A DNA stretch of 64,000 nt from Porogramme epimiltina (GCA_900155495.1 FTLJ01000963.1:19101-83100), one strand, 5' to 3'. Counted from the stretch's first letter, positions 22,625 to 34,542 are shown. Numbers and translations: made by a program. The notes: a model not told the origin generated them from the sequence alone.

Positions 22625-24461
22625 CTATAGTGGCCCTCCTACCTGATCGCGCTTCCGAGCGGTCACGTACAACCTTTCGAGCTCGATAAGGAGGCTATGC
22701 GCGTCTGTGTCCTTCATTGGGTACCTCCATCCATCCTTAGCTCCGGAACTCACGACGGCCCGCTGCCGCCCTCCCTGCAACCCGCCTTGCAGACGTGGGA
22801 AGAGTTTGTGTAGCACCGCCGCGAGACGTGGGACGTCTTCGATTGTGATGCCGTCAGATTTTTCGTCGTCCGCAATATGTAGTTGCGTAAGCCGTGTTCC
22901 GCCTACAGCATCTTCTGGCTGTACTTCGGGGTTCCTGCCCTCCGCAAATTCTTCTATTATTTCGAGGTCTTCCAGCTTAACATCATGAACGCCTAACCGG
23001 AGAACCTCGAGGACGGGACAGCTCGCGGCGAATTCGACGATCGATGTGATGAAGGGGAGCACAGGCGGGTCCATAGGAGGCTGTTCGTTCCGCACGGACA
23101 AGAACTCGATCGCGGGCCACGCCGCGAGCATGCGTGTGAGATCGTCGGGGGTGATGGATAGGCCACGTTGCCCCACAACGATATCGAGTTCGACGAGGGG
23201 ACGGATGAGGAACAGAGGTGCAAATGCGTTCCCGAAGGAGATGACAGCGCGATTAGAATGCAGAGAGAAGTCTTCAATAGGGTGAAGGTTGATGTGCAGG
23301 GTCCGTAACGAAGTGATGAAAGGGTTGACGCAGAGCGTTCTCAGCGCGGGTAGGAGGTGGGGCGTGATGTCGTCGCCTTCCTCCGGATTTTGTGCGTGAA
23401 CACGCCAGTTGAAGACGGCTGCCGATAACATGGGAAGCGTGGCTGCGTATGCGAGGACTGCTTGGTACAATAGCGAGGCCGTACTACCGAGAAAGGTACG
23501 TCGGAGAACGAATCGCGTTAACGTTGGGGAAGGAGGCTGTCCGTGCATGTGAGGTGGCGACGGGCCTTGAGAACCCTCTTTCCACTTGAGCACAGCGAGG
23601 TCTGTCAAGGCGAATTCCTCCAGCTTGGGTAGTGTGCACAAGTACTTCACGGTCTCCATCCTCGCAAGCTCTATTCGAGCTATCTTCAGGTTGCGGCAGG
23701 CGCGCAATGGAGTCAGCTCTTCCCGGTCCGCCGCCCAGAAATCGATCTCGTGCAGAAGGTCGCAGGACGATACGATGATCGCCAAATCTTCTCGTAATTT
23801 GCGTGTGACTTGAAAGGGCCTGAGAAAGCGCATCGAGACCACGGTCGGGCTTAAAAGCATTCGGAGTAGATGCGGACTGTCGTCGTTCAAAGATGGGGTC
23901 CATGTGAGGTGCTTGAGATTTGGGAAGAGGGGCTGTCCTTGCAAGCGTTCATATAGCGTATCGAAAACCGGAGGGGCAATGCACGGCGCGGAAAAGCGCG
24001 TCCGTGCGTAGCTGACTGAACGGACAAAGGGAGCACATCGCATCAGGGACTCCCACTCGTCCTGAGCGATTTCCCCCTCGAGAACCTGAGTCACAATTTT
24101 GTTCAGCGGAACGGAGTGTCTGACAAATGTGCAAAATCCTCACGTATGCTTCGGCGGCTTCTCGCCCGGATTGGGGTGCCGGGACATATAGGCTCCGTGT
24201 GAATGCGGACAACGTGCGCCTGAGGAACGTAACCAGGGTGCCATCTATGGCGTTGAAGTGGATGTCCCAGAGGACCTCTGTTGCGGGTTCAGCGAAGGCT
24301 CTGCAAACAAGTGCAGCGTTGGCGAGATTCCGTCGAGATGCAGCTTCCCATGGGTTGGTGGCGCCGGGTGTAATCGGTATTTCCCCGTAGTAAGACAAAG
24401 CGTAGAATATCTCTAGGAGTATTTCATGGATAAACAAAGGGTGGTGATCTAGCAATGACAT
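22625..24461 (-). CDS. F-box/LRR-like protein, array 1 member C
   Basis: Two exons, 24461-24144 and 24085-22625, 592 residues. The 58-base intron has a good donor (GTGAGG), a CTGAAC branch site and TCAG acceptor. The F-box-like part (SLLDHHPLFIHEILLEIFYAL, AALVCRAFAEPATEVLWDI) is followed by the Leu-rich domain and the shared RLTQLHIADDE / DVPRLAAVLHKLFP block. It lacks the long Gly/Asp loop found in A and B before that block. Probably an SCF substrate receptor; target unknown. Confidence 0.8.
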
Positions 24462-24645
24462 CGTAGAGGGTATGGAAGTGGAGCACAAGATATGGCCGCG
24501 CGCAGGCCTGTCCATGTCAGGAGTCACAAGTTTATGTAATCACGCCATTTACGGTAATTGATGCAACGATCTCCGATTTCGTCAAACTTTGAATCTCACC
24601 ATAATGCACAGCTAACTACCTTCAAATACGCCCGGTCCCCATACG

Positions 24646-26461
24646 TCATACCGAATGGATCCTCTGGTTGGTGAGGTCCAACCTATCGAGCTCGAATAGG
24701 AGGTTACATGCGTCCGAGCCCATCAATGGACACATCCACTGCCCGTCCTCATCTCCAGAGTCTACGACGGGCCACCGCCCTCCCTCCAACGCACCTCGCA
24801 GACCTGGAAATATCCTACGCAACACCGCCGCGAGACGTGGGACGTCTTCTATTGTGAGCTCATCGCTTAAATCCCTGTCCGCGATGTGCAGATGTGCAAG
24901 CCGTTGCTCGCCAAGGGCAGAGCCGCCGTCGTGCGCGACCTCTTCGAGTGCCTGAAGCTCCTGGGACCCCACGTTTCGAACCCCGAGCCGAAGGACCTCA
25001 AGAACGCGGAAACGCCGCGCAAAGGCGACGAGCGAGGTGATGGATGGGAGCGTCCTCGTGCCCGAAGGTGGGTGTGCGTCCCGTACGGACAGGAACTTGA
25101 TCGACGGCCACGCCGCCGCTATGCATGCGAGATCATCGGGTGTGATGGACAGGCCACGTTCCTCCACAACGACATCGAGTTCGGCAAGAGTATGGACGAG
25201 AAGCAGAGGCGCAAATGCGCCCCCGAAGGGAACGACGATGCAACTAGGGGACACGCGGTGGTCTATGGCGTAGATGCTGACATGTAGCGTCCGCAAAGAA
25301 GTGGTGAAGGGGATGACGCAGAGTGTCTTCAGCGCAGACAGAATGTGAGGAGTGATGTCGCCGCCCTCGTCTAGATTTTCCATAGGAATACTCCAATTCA
25401 AATCTGCTGCTGACAGCATGGGGAGCCTGGATACCTGTGCGAGGATGGCCTTGTTCCATATCGGAGTAGTTTTGGGAGCATACAGACACCTCCTGAGGAT
25501 GAATCGCTTTAAGGTCGGGGAAGGCTCGCCGTATATGTGGGGCGATGAGAGTCCTTGGCGGCGTTCTGCGCTCTCGGGCTCAGTTCGAGGGCACGTCAGA
25601 GAGAGTTCCTCTAGCTTGGGTAGAGTGCATAAGTACTCCACGACATCCACTGTCCTCACGTGGTCCAATCGGACTATTCGCAGGTTGCGAAAGGCGCGGA
25701 GTGGGGCTAGCTCGTCCAAGGACGCCGTGAAGAAATTGGTCTCCTGCAGGGAGTCGCAGGACGACGAGATAATCTCCAAATCTTCTCGTAATTTGGACCC
25801 GGATTGAAAGCACCTATAAAAGCGAATCGAGGCCACGGTCGAGGACAAAAGGACTCGAAGAAGGTGCTGATCATGATCGTCCCAAGATGGGCTCCATGTT
25901 AGGTGCTTCAAATTTGGGAAGAGGGCCCGTCCTTGCAAGTGTTCATACACTGCGTTCAAAACCGTAGGCGCAATGCGTGGCAGACTTGGACGGGTGCGAA
26001 TATATTTCAGCAAATGCACGCGGGGAGCACATCGCATCAGGGTTTCCCACTCGGCCTGAGCGATTTCCCTCTCGAAAACCTGAGTTACAACTCTGCTAAG
26101 AAATTCGGAGAGCCAGGTAGATGTGCAATATACTCACGTATGATAATGCCCCGTCAGCTTCCTGCCCGGGCTGAAGTGTCGGGGATTCTGGGCTGAGTGT
26201 GAATGCAGGCAACGTCCGCTCAAAGAATTTGACGAGGCCACCGCCTTCGTCATTGAAGTGAACGTCCCAAAGGACCTCTGTGGCTGGGTCGACGAAGGCT
26301 TTGCAAACAAGGGCAGCACTGAGCAGATTCTTACGAGATACTGCTTTCGCCCTAGAGTCGTTGAACATAGTCTCTGATTCTCTGTGTAGAGCCAGAGCAT
26401 AGAATATCTCCAAGAGAATCTCGTGTATGAGCAAGGGGTGATGGTTGAGCAAAGGCATCAT
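24646..26461 (-). CDS. F-box/LRR-like protein, array 1 member D
   Basis: Two exons, 26461-26138 and 26079-24646, 585 residues. The donor GTGAGT is the best in the array and confirms the intron position used for the others. The N terminus has two Met codons in a row (MMPLLNHH), so the start may be 26458. The F-box-like part and Leu-rich domain are as in the other members, with shorter loops. The gap to member C is only ~185 bases, too small for a PAN6 relic. Target unknown. Confidence 0.8.
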
Positions 26462-26582
26462 AGAGAGGATGGAAGTTGAACACAAGGGAAATTGAAGAGA
26501 CCAAGGCTGGATTTCAACACGCAAGCGCCCGATGTTCGATCCATTACTATTTACGACAATCGATTAGATTATTTTCAACCCG

Positions 26583-28412
26583 CTAGTGACACGTAAACGA
26601 CCCCTTTTCTTGACAACGCTCCCTGTCGAGCTCTTCGAGGAGCCTGAACACGTCTGAGCTCTCCTGAGGCATCTTCCACTGGTCTCGATCAGCTGGGTCC
26701 ACGACGGCCCGTCGCCGGCCCTGCCAGAACGCGCTCGCACCCCGCAGCCGCGGAAACAACCTACGCAGCGCCGCAGCGAGACGCGGCACGTCCGCAATCG
26801 CGACGTCCATATGCTCGAACCGGAGCTGGGTGAGTTGCTTACCCCCTAGGGGCCCTCCGCCGCCCCCGTCCGCGAAGTCCTCGAGGGCCTGGATATGCTC
26901 GAGCTCGACGCGAGGGTACGCAATCACCCGGAGGACCTCGAGCGCGGGGCAGCGCGCGGCGAAGGCAACCAGCGCGAGGAGCGGCGGGCGCGGCGCGGCG
27001 ACGTCGGCGCCGTCCCCCCGTCCCGCCCGCTCGTCGCGCAGGGAGAGGAACGCGAGCGCTGGCCACGCCGCCGCCATGCGCGCGAGGTCCTGGGGCGCGA
27101 CGACCAGGCGCCGGTGGCTGATCGCGACGTCGAGCTCCTCGAGCGCGCGCAGGAGGAGCAGCGGCCTGCACGCGGCGCCGAAGTGGACCGGGGCGGAGAC
27201 GGGGGGCGGGTCGCGGTGGCTCCAGGTGAGGCGGATGTGCAGCGTGCGCAGGGTGGTGGCGAGCGGGGCGACGCAGAGCGTCTCGAGCGCGAGGAGGAGG
27301 GGGGTGGTGTAGTTCCCGTCGTGGCCGGTGTCGGTCCGGTGGACTGTCCAGATGAAGGAGGCGGAGGCCAAGGGGAGCCTTGACGCGTGCGCGAGGGGGG
27401 GCGTGTGTGCTATTGAGGTATTCATGTATGGTTTATAACGTGATGCGAGGAAGAACCGTGTCAGCGTTCGGGAGGGTCGCGGCTCGTAGGTGTGGGGCGT
27501 CGGTGGCCCTCGGCGCGGGCGGTCAGAGCACATCAGACCGAGCTCCTCCAGCTTGGGGAAGGTAGACATCATATACTCCGCGACGTCTGCCGGTGCGGTT
27601 CCTAGGTGGGCAATTCGCAGGTCCCAGCAGGCGCGGAGTGGGAGAACGTCGTCCACAGACGGCACCGTGGAGAACTCGAATTTCCGTAGAGCGCCGCACG
27701 ACGACGCGATGATCTCCACACCTTCTCGCAATTTACCGGGGCATTGTACTCCGTATGCGTCGCGTGCTGGCCATCGAACACGCACCGAGACCACAGTCGA
27801 GCTCAACAACATTCTAAGGGCGTGCTGGTCAACCTGGTCATCGATGTCATCAAGGCACGGTGCCCATATGAAGTGCTTCAGGTTTGGAAAGAGAGGCCGG
27901 CCTTGTGGGCGTTCACTGAGCGCCTTGAATACCCCTGGTGCGATGGCCGTATTGGACGGGTAGCGGACCGTGCGCACGCGTGAGGCGCGCCGCATCAAAG
28001 TCTCCCACTCGTCCTGAAAAATCTCCCCGTTGAGCATCTGGGTCACAACTTGGTTCAGCGGATCCGGACGCGCCACACAAGTACGCAGGATCCTCACATA
28101 TGCCCGGACATGTCTTCGACTGGACGCGGTTTTCGGACCACAACGGCCGAGTGTTAATGTCGATAGCGTCCGTTTGAGGAAATCGACAAAGGCGTCGTTC
28201 TGGGCGTTGAAGTGAAGGTCCCAGAGTGCCTCCAACGCCGGTTCCGCGAAGGCCTTGCAGACGAGGGCAGCGCTCGCCAGACTCCTTCGGGATATAGCGT
28301 CCGCCTCGGGAGTGATCCGGCCTGTGTCTGGCTCTCTGTGTGGAGCTAGAGCGTAGAATATCTCTATGAGGATCTCGTGAATGAGCAAGGGGTGATGATT
28401 CACGGGGGCCAT
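26583..28412 (-). CDS. F-box/LRR-like protein, array 1 member E
   Basis: Exons 28412-28098 and 28037-26583 give 589 residues; the 60-base intron is a multiple of three and has no stop, so an unspliced reading of 609 residues is also open. The F-box-like region (NHHPLLIHEILIEIFYAL, AALVCKAFAEPALEALWDL) is typical. The 3' half (about 26830-27400) is far richer in G and C than its neighbours and encodes many Ala, Arg and Pro residues. It has Leu-rich units such as LEELDVAI and LEVLRVI. It is the first gene of the array in transcription order. Target unknown. Confidence 0.8.
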   Translation of the reverse strand: MAPVNHHPLLIHEILIEIFYALAPHREPDTGRITPEADAISRRSLASAALVCKAFAEPALEALWDLHFNAQNDAFVDFLKRTLSTLTLGRCGPKTASSRRHVRAYVRILRTCVARPDPLNQVVTQMLNGEIFQDEWETLMRRASRVRTVRYPSNTAIAPGVFKALSERPQGRPLFPNLKHFIWAPCLDDIDDQVDQHALRMLLSSTVVSVRVRWPARDAYGVQCPGKLREGVEIIASSCGALRKFEFSTVPSVDDVLPLRACWDLRIAHLGTAPADVAEYMMSTFPKLEELGLMCSDRPRRGPPTPHTYEPRPSRTLTRFFLASRYKPYMNTSIAHTPPLAHASRLPLASASFIWTVHRTDTGHDGNYTTPLLLALETLCVAPLATTLRTLHIRLTWSHRDPPPVSAPVHFGAACRPLLLLRALEELDVAISHRRLVVAPQDLARMAAAWPALAFLSLRDERAGRGDGADVAAPRPPLLALVAFAARCPALEVLRVIAYPRVELEHIQALEDFADGGGGGPLGGKQLTQLRFEHMDVAIADVPRLAAALRRLFPRLRGASAFWQGRRRAVVDPADRDQWKMPQESSDVFRLLEELDRERCQEKGSFTCH

Positions 28413-28887
28413 CGAGATGGACGAGTGTAAAAGACGAGGGACCGCACCGCGCGCGCGTTGTAGGTAGACTATCTTTTGATCCGATCAGAGTGAGTGTCAC
28501 CGATGATTGAGCTGCCTTGAGCCACTATGCCATCCCGCCCGTGGCCTGAGGGATAAGCATGGCCATCAAGCCACGGCCCACGAGGATGAGTGTGCTCCGA
28601 CCCTTACGTCTCGTGACGGTGGGAACGTCTCCACGATGACGACCCCGAGATCGACGTCGTGCTTCCTGCAGGCACACCACTTACTTACAGAGTCCAGCTC
28701 GGACTTGATTAATCGCTTATGGCAGCAGGTGTCCGAGACGGACGGGTCTCACACGCTACCCAAGCAGGGACCACCAGAGATAGGCTGAAAAAACACTACT
28801 ATACAAGGACTCGTCGCCACATAACCCGTCGTAGATTCGTAAGATACACCACCCCTTCTAAGACCATTTCGCCGCCCCTCCGCCATC
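28413..28887. other. Intergenic: F-box member E promoter and MFS transporter 3' flank
   Basis: No gene or repeat recognised. Confidence 0.45.
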
Positions 28888-31221
28888 CTACAGCGTGTAC
28901 CGGTACCCAGACCACTCGTCGCCCTTGTCGCGGCGCGCGGCCGCGACGGACGCGTACGTCCCGTTCTTGCTCTTCTCTCCCTTCTCGCCCTCACCCGTGA
29001 CGAGGGCGGGGTCGATGCGTTCGTCGCGCTCGCCGCGTTCGCGCCGGGCGTTCTCGCGCACGAGCAGCGTGCGGTACGTCGCGGCCATGACGAGCCCGAG
29101 CGCGATGTACGCGAGCACGACGGCGTGCCCGAGCGTGTAGTGCGGCGCGTCGCGCGCGCGGTACTGCGTGTGCGCCGTGGTCAGCGAAGTGTCCGCATCC
29201 ACAAAACGAAACAAAACAAAATGCAGAAGGAGCGGAGAGCGGGGAGAGGAAAGAAGCAAGGGAGGGGAGCACGCACGACATTGGATGACACCGCGCCGTT
29301 GATGTTGCCGAAGGAGATGACCATGGCGAGCGAGACGGAGCGCTTGTACGAGCCCTCGACGTTGTTCGAGACCCACGCGATGATGTTCGGGATGTTCGGG
29401 TAGATGCCGCACGCGGCGAGGTAGACCGCGATGTACGAGAGCGTCGCGTTGCGCGACGCGATCAGGATGATGTACCCCGCGAGCCCGACCGTCATCGAGC
29501 CCCTGTGCGGGCGGGTCAGCCCACACGCAAAAGAGGGGAAGAGGTACGCGGGGAAGGGGGGGGTGAACGCACATGGTCCAGTATCCGCGGTTCCCGTAGC
29601 GGTCCGTGATGTACCCGACCGTGCAGGTCGCGACGCACGCGACGGCGTAGACAGGCACGCTCAGGAGGTTTGCGGGGGTGGCGGTGAAGCCTGTGGCGGA
29701 CCGATCAGTGCTCGATCGCAGGGCGAGCCAAGGGGACGCTCACCGAGCTGGTTGATGATGCTGGGGAGGAAGAGCGAGAACGCGTAGAGCGGGCCGTCCG
29801 CGCCCGTGTAGAGGAGCACTGCGCTCGCAGCAGTCAGTAATGTGCCGCACACATGAAGCTCAGAGCAAGGGGCCACGCACTGCCGACCCAGGTCTTCCAG
29901 TCGAGGAGGCTGCGCCAGATGTAGTGCCAGCGGAGGTCCTCGCCGGCGGCGCTGTGCTGGTCGTCGGCCTGGAGGCGGCGGATGACGAACGTGCGCTCCT
30001 CCTCGGTGAGGAAGCGCGCGGTGTCGGGGAAGTCCTGGATGATCCAGAAGGACGCCGCGCCGGCGAGCACGGTGATGAGCCCCTCGAGGATGAAGATCCA
30101 CGCCCACGCGGGCTTGCCGCCGACGCCGTCCATGTTCGAGATCGCCGCCTGCGCGCAGAGAGGGGCGGGGCGCGCGGAGCGGAAAGACGGGAAGTGAGCG
30201 GGAGATCTACGGAGGGTAAGGAGGGCGCGAAGGAGGACGCACCGCGAGGAGGCCGCCGAACGCGCCCGAGACGGTCGCGGCCGAGAAGAAGACGGCGGCG
30301 CGGATGCCGAATTCGGAGCGCTTGTACCAGCTGTGCCGGAAGGGGAGGGGAGGGGCGTGAGCAACGCGCCCACCAACGAGGGCGACGGCGCGCGAAGAGA
30401 AGAGAAGGCGGGCGCGGACGGGCGACGCACCAGGAGAGATAGTAGTTGACGCCCGGGAAGAGGCCCGCTTCGAACATGCCCAGCAGCCACCGCATCCCTG
30501 TACATGCCACACACACACACGCCCCGCGGCCAATCCGCGGCCGTCAGCGCTGCTATTCTCGGAGGGGCGCTATCGCGTCGCGGGAGCACTGCTCACCCAG
30601 CAGCCCGCCGTAGTTGTGCACGAGGCCCTGCACCGTCTGTGCCGAGTCCCGGTGTGGGTAAGCGTGCCGTCGGCCGAGGGAGCGAGCGGGGCGGGGACGC
30701 ACCATCATGACGCCCCAGAGGAGCATGAGCAGCGAGAGCCAGACCGACGGCCGCAGCCGCTTGAGGAACACGTTCGACGGCACCTCGAAGATGGCGTACG
30801 AGAAGAAGAATATCGTGAGCGCGATGAGGTACTGCTGGTCCGTGATCCCCAGGTCCCTCTCCATATGGTACAGCTGCAATCTTCGCCGTCAGCGCACGCC
30901 CTTCGCCCCCTCCCCCTTCCCGCTGCACCCCCACACGCTGCGCGAGCGACGCACCTTCGCGTTCCCGATGCTCGTCCGGTCGAGGAAGCTGAGCAGGTAC
31001 AGGAACGACAGCCACGGCACGAGGTACCAGTCCAGCTTGCGCAGCAGCTTGCGCTCGTCCACCCCGCTCACGTCGACGTGCGCGTTGTACACCGTGCCAT
31101 GCGCCGCCTCACCACCGCCGCCCACGGAGACGCGCTCCGCCTCCGACACGCGCCCCTTCTCGTCCGACGAGTGCGTCGACCCCGCCATCTCCACGTCGTT
31201 CATCGTCGCTATATGCGCCAT
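28888..31221 (-). CDS. MFS transporter, allantoate/pantothenate (anion:cation symporter) type
   Basis: Ten exons: 31221-30955, 30873-30703, 30636-30597, 30497-30431, 30330-30243, 30148-29881, 29818-29744, 29690-29573, 29502-29277 and 29163-28888; every join keeps frame, total 531 residues. The signature of the family is clear: LDRTSIGNAK after the first helix, YLIALTIFFFSYAIFEVPSN, then GMFEAGLFPGVNYYLSCWY, KRSEFGIR, GADGPLYAFSLFLPSIINQL and GIYPNIPNIIAWVSNN. Twelve membrane helices are expected with a long central loop (EERTFVIRRLQAD). Substrate could be a vitamin or small acid such as allantoate, nicotinate or pantothenate; it cannot be chosen from sequence. The cytosolic C-terminal tail is highly charged. 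Confidence 0.9.
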
Positions 31222-32183
31222 AGCCAGCCAAGTCTTGCCGAAGGTCGCAGGCGAGGAGCGAGCGAATGAAGGAATGAATGGGAGAAGCCCCGGCCTGGGA
31301 GGTGGGAACGGAGAGAGGGGAGTGGGGCGGGCTCGCGGGGAGCGAGCTGCGAGATAACCGCGGCTTATGTCTGTTTCGAGGAGCGCGGCCGGCCGTCAGC
31401 CCTCGGCGCGCGCTGATGTACGGTACGTTCTGTGACGCCAGCCTCCCGCTGTCTGCCGCCCGCGGGCGAGCAAATTGGCGGTCATGGGTTCGCTCGGCAG
31501 AAGGCGTGGAGCTGTCGCTTTCGGTGCAGCGCACAGCATAAGATGGTAAGATGGGCTCTCCGCACTCGTAAAGGAACGCCGGCCCCACGCGTCCCGCCGC
31601 TTACGTCCCCGCCGCTGCGCCGTGCCTGGCGCCATCCAACCCAAACTGCCCAGCGGTGACTTGGACATGAGAAGGCCTCGAAGGCAGACGCACGCGCAGA
31701 CGTGGGCGGCGAGCCCGGGAAAGTCGCTGCAGCCCGTGGAGGCAAAACAGACTAACGTTGGTCGAGGGCTCGATCAGATGCTGATCCGTACGTACGCCCC
31801 CCCAAGGCAAGGCGGGGTAAACGCGTCGTAAACCGTTTCTCCCGCGGGGTAAGACGCCGCGCGTCCGGGGCCCCAGACTCCAGGGCACTCCCCTCCGGTC
31901 CGGGCGACCGGGCCCATTTTTCGTGAGCCCGAGGTTTCCGGCCCCCACCCGAGACGGGTCGTGTGTGCCCTTGGGTGCCTCCCTCCTGCGCGCGCTGCCC
32001 CTCCCGTGCATTCCCTGCGCGCGCTCACGGGGCGCGCACGGCCTCCGTGCGGAACTAGGTTTGGGAAAGTAGGACGCGCATCAGAGGGACGGGCTCGTCT
32101 CTGAGACACCACGGGAGACACTCACCCACAAGTGGGAAGATCCAGCAGCCCCCGCCGGCCCCCTCAAGCCCCACCGACAATGA
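31222..32183. other. Intergenic, GC-rich: MFS promoter and PAP2 gene 3' flank
   Basis: About 960 bases with runs of CCCC and GGGG and no convincing gene. Open frames on both strands here are what high GC content would produce. Confidence 0.45.
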
Positions 32184-33364
32184 TCATTGCTCTTTCTTTC
32201 CTCCCTCTTTACCCGCCGCCCGCCGCGCCCGCTCCCACTCCGTCCGCCACGCCCAGTACTGCGCCTCCGTCCCCGCGTCGCCCCACACCGCCCAGCCGTC
32301 GCGGAGCCGGAACCACGCCGCGGGCGCGCTCGCGAGCAGCGCCGCGCGGAGCCGCCCGAGAGGCGAGTTTGGAAGGCATCGCGGGGCGTGTTCTACGACG
32401 AGGTAGTATGTGCTCCCGAAGGCGACGCCGATCGCGTAGCCCCAAGCTACTTGGGAGGCGCTGTGGTATGAGAGGTAGTAGCTGTCCAGAGGGGGAAGGG
32501 GTGAGCGCGCGGCTTCGACGGAGTGGATAGACCAAGGGGGTAGAAGAGTGACGAGTGCGCCGTCTGAACCCGAAGAATGCAGGCGAAAGGGCGGCAGGCG
32601 CGTACTAGAATGTTTCGGGGCAAAACGCACGGAGAAGCGATAGTAGGAGGGGGAGGGGCAAAGTGCGAGCACGTAGGGCAAGAACCAGAGCAAGGAAGAC
32701 GCACCGGGAGAACGCGACGGCCACGGACCAGGCAACGATGAACGCGTACAGGAACACGTCGCGCGCCACGTCGAGGATCCTGAAGCCGGTCGACACGAAG
32801 CGGTGGCGCAGCGCGAAGTGGAGGACGAGGAAGCTCGCGAAGTAGCCCATCCACTGGCTGTGCGACGACGGGAAGCCGTACCCGTCGCCCAGCTCGGCTG
32901 GCCGTACCGGAACAGGAAGCAGCGTCAGATACAGTGTCCTGAGCGGGTGGAGAGGAGAGAGAGAGGGCGCACCGGTGGGCCGCTCCTCGCGGTACATGTG
33001 CTTGAGGACGTGGTTGAAGCCCTCGCACGCCATCTGCCCCGCCCACATCTCCAGGAACACCAGCTCGCGCGTCCACACCGTCAGCGCAGCATATGCAGGC
33101 TAGGTTAGGCCCCGACACATTCAGCATGCGCTCGTCGCGTGAGATGGGGGCTTCGGGGAACTCACGTTCAGGAGGATCGGGCTGAGCGTGAGGAAGGCGA
33201 GCGCGTGCTCGAGGAAGGAGGATTCGTCGTCTGTTCAGCCCGGGCGTACTGTCAACGGGATGGTCGTTCATGACGCCGTGGGGCACGCAAGGGGGCGGAG
33301 GGGACTCACATAGGACGTAGGTGAGGTCTAGAGCGGCGCGCGAGACGGCTGCTGAGTCTGACAT
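32184..33364 (-). CDS. CAX4: Dolichyl-diphosphatase-like PAP2 phosphatase
   Basis: Probably removes one phosphate from dolichyl diphosphate on the lumenal side of the ER so that the carrier can be reused in N-glycosylation. Five exons: 33364-33310, 33230-33166, 33099-32973, 32897-32705 and 32481-32184; 245 residues. The three PAP2 motifs are present: K-x6-RP (KHMYREERP), PSSHSQWMGYF, and SR-x5-H (SRYYLSYHSASQ), the last one split by an intron. Four or five hydrophobic segments are visible. The C terminus is cytosolic and charged. The order and spacing match the dolichyl-diphosphatase subgroup rather than sphingolipid phosphatases, but the substrate is inferred. Confidence 0.88.
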
Positions 33365-33628
33365 GGTAGCCGTGCTGGGGACGGTGGTGGTCCCTTGAGC
33401 CGAATAGTCGTGTATTTTAGGTGTATGCCAAGCAATCGAGTGCAGCCAGACAGTCGTTGCGAATACGGTGAATGTCGTCAAGTTAAAGCTCCATAGGAGG
33501 TCGGAGAAGGTCGAGAAGTTGCGTTTACAGTGCCGAGTGCCGTAGACTGCGGTGACGACACAGGTGGCAGCATCGTGGAGCCATTCGGTAGGGCACCACG
33601 GATTGACACGTCAAAAGCAGAACAACAA

Positions 33629-33719
33629 GGCGCTATAGCCAAGTGGTTAAGGCGACAGATTAGAATCACTTCATATCTGTTTCTCTTTGAGAGCGCAGGT
33701 TCGAACCCTGCTGGCGTCG
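33629..33719 (+). tRNA. tRNA-Ser(AGA) with a 9-base intron
   Basis: Acceptor stem GGCGCTA pairs with TGGCGTC; discriminator G fits serine. The anticodon stem ACAGA/TCTGT encloses TTAGAA, a 9-base intron (33666-33674) and A, so the anticodon is AGA at 33662-33664. The variable arm is long (TTCTC...GAGAG), as in serine tRNAs, and the T-arm is GCAGG-TTCGAAC-CCTGC. A TTTTT terminator follows within ~6 bases. Confidence 0.95.
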
Positions 33720-34542
33720 TCATGTTTTTCTCTCCACGAGGTACATCATACTGTAGCTGGTGACATTTCTGGAGGCAAACGGACTGAACACAAGGTGCTT
33801 TTTGTTTAAAGCATACATCCCTCTTTGTTTTTCTTTCCTCTCAGGTTGGTTCTACTATGTCGCTCCTACAGGACGGCTCCAGGCACGCCAGTCAGTCAGC
33901 CTTCTTTCCGGTCCGATTCGCACGTGGAGCTGAAGTCATCATGATGTCTAGCATAAGTCAGCCTCTTGACCCGCGTCCGCCCAAGATGGTATGGTCGCGG
34001 CTACCAATGCGGCTTGCTCAGGCTGACGAGCGAACGTGCCAACGAGAGTTCAGAAGGAACGTGTGTGATTGACCCGGAGAGACCATCTAAATGACACATA
34101 AAACAGAGCAGGACCTAGGGTAAGTACTTACTTAGTAGTCACAACATGCGGGGGCATGTACGTAAGCAATGCAGAGGCGGACAGGACGACAGCGAGGACC
34201 AGAGGCGCGTATGTGATAGGTAGGTAGTAGTACTGTGTGCAACCCTTTTGGGGACCAATCGACGGACGCATGTAGACGGGGCGAAGAGACGGACGGACGC
34301 GCGGAACTAGAAAGAGCCTCGTTAAGGAGTGGGTTATAAGGATACAGTACTCTCCGAAGTTTGTGACGCCGGCGGTAGTAGCAGATGAGGGAAAGGAGCG
34401 CAGTGTGGGAGGGCGGGGAAGGGCCTCGATGTAAAGGAAGCAAGCAAGACGTGGGACATAACTTTCTCATACGCACAAACATACGCCATGGTCGCCACCC
34501 AGGTGGCGTTTCAGCGGAGCGCACCACCTCGCGACCGCCGCA
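33720..34542. other. Intergenic between tRNA-Ser and unknown gene
   Basis: Begins with the Pol III terminator of the tRNA. No gene recognised; the 131-codon minus frame at 34132-34527 has no family features. Confidence 0.45.

Noticed and set aside
26830..27383. Long plus-strand frames opposite F-box E
   Set aside because: Shadows of a GC-rich coding region on the minus strand.
30508..30520. Short CA dinucleotide run
   Set aside because: Only ~6 units, inside an intron of the MFS gene; no sign of a functional repeat.
29840..31357. Several long plus-strand frames opposite the MFS transporter
   Set aside because: The minus strand has ten exons that join in frame with clear transporter motifs; the plus frames follow from GC content.
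34132..34527. 131-codon minus frame
   Set aside because: No recognisable features and no proper ATG context.
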